Assembly: GCA_016795365.1 (NCBI GenBank)
Contig: JAEUHN010000039.1
Location: 186,001 to 250,000, forward strand
Reading direction: 5' to 3'
Source: Verrucomicrobiaceae bacterium
Lineage (GTDB): Bacteria > Verrucomicrobiota > Verrucomicrobiia > Verrucomicrobiales > Verrucomicrobiaceae
Length of the DNA stretch: 64,000 nt
A program made the translations under genes and the position numbers. This document shows, one piece after another, positions 62,901 to 64,000 of this stretch (position 1 is its first letter; every line of letters starts with the position of its first letter). Below the pieces are notes generated by a model that was not told where the DNA came from, searched no databases, and saw only the letters and a list, made by a program, of their open reading frames with translations.

Positions 62901-63142
62901 GGATAACGCAGATGCAGCTCGGTCTCGATGCGGCTGTAATAGACATCGCGCTCGGCCAGACCGTTCCCAATTAACACGATGCGCTCGCCTTTCTCCGGTG
63001 GCGCCACGGTTTGAGCGCGCTTCGCCGTCGCCGTATCCGGCACCGGCATGATGGCGTGCGGCGCGTTTTCAGGCGCGGTGTTGTTGGCAGCGAAACCTAC
63101 CGAGACGGCAAGAGCGATGATCAGGAGACTTGGGCGGAGCAT
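59948..63142 (-). CDS. secreted SGNH / PVC-type haem-binding dehydrogenase protein
   Basis: 1064 residues from ATG 63142, with a signal peptide (MLRPSLLIIALAVSVGFA). An N-terminal SGNH/GDSL-like domain (about 50-280, IVLIGNGLAERDV and FFGYNESFDG) leads. A PVC membrane-bound dehydrogenase/propeller (about 380-760: VPEGYKVEMFASEKEF, DKGRLWVATMP, DTNGDGKADKETIF), HEAT-like helices (about 780-900) and a cytochrome c domain with CMTCH (about residue 960) follow. It shares the haem/propeller half with the 1854-residue protein, so the two may act on different substrates with the same chemistry. Confidence 0.88.
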   Translation of the reverse strand: MLRPSLLIIALAVSVGFAANNTAPENAPHAIMPVPDTATAKRAQTVAPPEKGERIVLIGNGLAERDVYYSRIETELHLRYPNQELFVRNMGHVGDTPGFRPHPSRTTQWAFPGADKFHPDKKVHNGKGFFPMPDEWLAFLKADTIVAFFGYNESFDGPSKAKNFEDELDAWVQHSLSKAYNGKTAPRIVLVSPIAFENQSAKRDLPNGDKENANLILYAAAVETVAKKHGLSFIDLFSPTKAMFAKASQPLTTGGFVPNEEGYKAIADLLATGMFGHQSRESKADPELLNAAVKQKDWFWNNDYNLINGVHTHGQRYNPYGPQNYPDEVKKTREMAAIRDQLIRDVASGKKKDLAVDDSKTHTLPPVPTNYQPSVKNGSKDYLYGEDAVKSLTVPEGYKVEMFASEKEFTNLANPMQMSFDDKGRLWVATMPTYPHYRPGDAMPNDKILIYEDTNGDGKADKETIFAEHLHLPIGFEFAPEGVYVTQEPNLVLLRDTNGDDKADSTEIVLGGFDTHDTHHAISAFTADPSGAFMLCEGVFLHSNVETPYGPVRCVDGGFYRYSPQRGQLERTIQMSIPNPWGFVFDKWGQDFLLHTSGTTMNWALPVEVKPAFGSKTPSAPDLVPEGHKVRPTSGLEIVSSRHFPDDVQGDLIYCNAIGFLGIKQVKIEDNGTGWKTSHRQDLLKSSDGNFRPVDLEFAPDGSLYVIDWHNVLIGHMQHNARDPLRDHVHGRIYRITYPSRPLLKPVQVEGAPVASLLNNLKEPELRVRYRTRRELRSHPASEVLPAVKTWAAEQADTHAKLEALWVTWGLNQTDEALLREMLNASDYHARAAAVRVLRYNMHKVADHASLLEKAANDEHGRVRLEAIVAASWMTDIPAAKKIVAAASAKPLDEWSKSAAKTAADRLAGIAEKPVAEYVTVPPPAHLDDVAKKQFIAGQEVYHREGSCMTCHRGDGNGLAPAFPPISNSPFLTDTERAIKIVLFGLMGPIEVKGQKFDGQVPMTPFGGMLKDEEIANVLTYVRNTFGNKAGAVSAAEVKKMREANPNRMMIMTVDELLKAHPLK

Positions 63143-63300
63143 AATGTGGATGGCGCGCTTTTTAGACGGCGGACTGATAAACCACAACAACGCATCAAAC
63201 CGGACGGATCATTTTGTGAAACTCAACGGCCCCAGTTGTGCTCAGTGCTGATCAAGTGTTCAACGGCTGAAACCTACAATGAGACTGCCGCACAGGGAGG

Positions 63301-63388
63301 TGGCGGACAGAGAGGGATTCGAACCCTCGTTACCTTTCGGTAAACACGCTTTCCAAGCGTGCGCGATCGACCACTCTGCCATCTGTCC
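63301..63388 (-). tRNA. tRNA-Ser (anticodon GGA)
   Basis: Reading leftwards from 63388: acceptor GGACAGA pairs with TCTGTCC, the anticodon loop is CTTGGAAAG with anticodon GGA, and a long variable arm (with a GTTTACC/GGTAAC stem) is typical of class II tRNA-Ser. The T-loop is GTTCGAATC and the 3' CCA is encoded at 63301-63303. The rest of 63143-63565 shows nothing else convincing. Confidence 0.96.
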
Positions 63389-63565
63389 TGATCAACGAAA
63401 CCGTTGGCCCGCTGGTCGGCGGGCTCGCAACTGTGCGCGCGGCTGCCAAAACGGCAAGTTGAATTTGGGAATGTCTGAAGGCTCGGGCAAAACAACGCCT
63501 TCGGCCAGCGTATGACTCGTGCCACGCGCTTCTGGCGCGCCTTCTAATCCAACCAACGTCCAGCC

Positions 63566-64000
63566 ATGCCCACTTCCCGTCGCGACTTCCTCAAGCAATC
63601 CGCCTCCGCCGCGGCCACCATTGGCTTTCCTGCCGTGCTGCGCGCAGCCAATCCAAACTCAATGGTCCAAGTGGCCTCGATTGGCGTGAATGGCATGCCG
63701 TTCACCGATCTGAGCAATATCTCGCAGCACGCCAAGGTGAAATACGTGGGCTTTTGCGATGTGGACAAGAACCGCTTCGACAAGGCCGATGCGCTGATCC
63801 CCGGCGTGCCGCATTTCGCTGACTTCCGCGAGATGCTGGAGAAGCTGGGCGACAAGCTCGATGCGGTGAACGTGGGCACGCCCGACCACATGCACGCTCA
63901 TGCGTCGATCGAGGCCATGAAGCGCGGCAAGCATGTGTATTGCCAGAAGCCACTCGCGCACACGGTGTGGGAGTGCCGCCAGATGCGCCTATGGGCGGAG
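63566..64000 (+). CDS. Tat-exported Gfo/Idh/MocA oxidoreductase, N-terminal part
   Basis: The first 145 codons of a gene that runs off the window. A twin-arginine signal (TSRRDFLKQSASAAATIGFP) is followed by the NAD(P)-binding fold of the Gfo/Idh/MocA family: VQVASIGVNGM, YVGFCDVDKNRF, DAVNVGTPDHMHAHASIEAM and the conserved EKP-equivalent segment GKHVYCQKPLAHT. Here the usual Glu-Lys-Pro reads Gln-Lys-Pro, common in the exported verrucomicrobial branch. The family oxidises or hydrolyses sugar derivatives. Confidence 0.93.
   Translation, partial: MPTSRRDFLKQSASAAATIGFPAVLRAANPNSMVQVASIGVNGMPFTDLSNISQHAKVKYVGFCDVDKNRFDKADALIPGVPHFADFREMLEKLGDKLDAVNVGTPDHMHAHASIEAMKRGKHVYCQKPLAHTVWECRQMRLWAE

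Noticed and set aside
63143-63300. Additional RNA gene next to tRNA-Ser.
   Set aside because: No second cloverleaf or other structured RNA could be traced.

Overview
This window looks like chromosomal DNA of a G+C-rich member of the Verrucomicrobiota, probably a Verrucomicrobiaceae relative such as Prosthecobacter. The reasons are family-level. It encodes proteins with PVC-type haem-binding and membrane-bound dehydrogenase domains (7264-12828, 59948-63142). It has a DUF1592-type/DUF1552 pair (33724-36261, 31181-32497), a DUF1549/DUF1553 protein (56735-58939), a Tat-exported Gfo/Idh/MocA oxidoreductase (63566 onward), and several SGNH/sialate-esterase-like secreted enzymes. Palindromic repeats, one of them around a single-domain IS200-like (REP-associated) transposase, are also common in this phylum. 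No prophage, plasmid or CRISPR locus is visible.

Layout. 1-5795 is a leftward cell-surface glycan operon: a NodU-type carbamoyltransferase, the Wzm-type permease, two glycosyltransferases and a Wzt-type ATPase with a carbohydrate-binding C-terminus, with tightly coupled starts. About 1 kb of apparently non-coding DNA follows, then a small membrane protein. 7264-18245 holds a giant secreted ceramidase/LamG/haem protein, an O-methyltransferase, a small outer-membrane barrel with its own terminator, a SASA+SGNH esterase and a membrane-anchored alpha/beta hydrolase. 18342-25651 is a lipid-modification block: DUF1365, Cfa, DUF1475 and DUF1295 in an ATGA-coupled operon, then an aspartate-rich secreted protein, a tryptophan/DP solenoid protein, a second Cfa-like methyltransferase and a TPR protein. 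25809-31175 is an RND pump and its adaptor, divergent from a LysR regulator whose start is preceded by a perfect 9-bp inverted repeat.

31181-39883 is the accessory part. The DUF1592-type and DUF1552 genes are separated by an IS200/RAYT-like transposase, flanking REP sequences and a 17-copy 14-bp tandem array. Next comes an unrecognised three-gene membrane-associated cassette, one member of which resembles PD-(D/E)XK nucleases. A dense island of palindromes and a 22-bp tandem array then leads up to a DinD homologue.

39889-50474 is largely housekeeping: a FAD oxidoreductase that probably belongs functionally with the Cfa/DUF1365 block, a DJ-1 protein, a lipoprotein, mnmE, folE2, rpsR, rpmG (only 57 codons) and a DksA/TraR-like protein with a histone-H1-like tail. 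A rhodanese, membrane proteins and a class V aminotransferase follow. A 312-bp MITE-like inverted repeat lies at 50589-50900. 50983-64000 contains a secreted SASA esterase, divergent M16 and M3 peptidases, the DUF1549/1553 protein, an SDR, an SGNH/PVC-haem protein, tRNA-Ser(GGA) and the start of a Tat-exported oxidoreductase.

The best candidates for something new are the 36362-38017 cassette, the H1-tail/DksA fusion with a half-lost zinc finger, the palindrome inserted in frame in the 1854-residue protein, and the repeat structures around 32571-33566 and 38119-38917. All family assignments come from reading motifs by eye; no database search was run.
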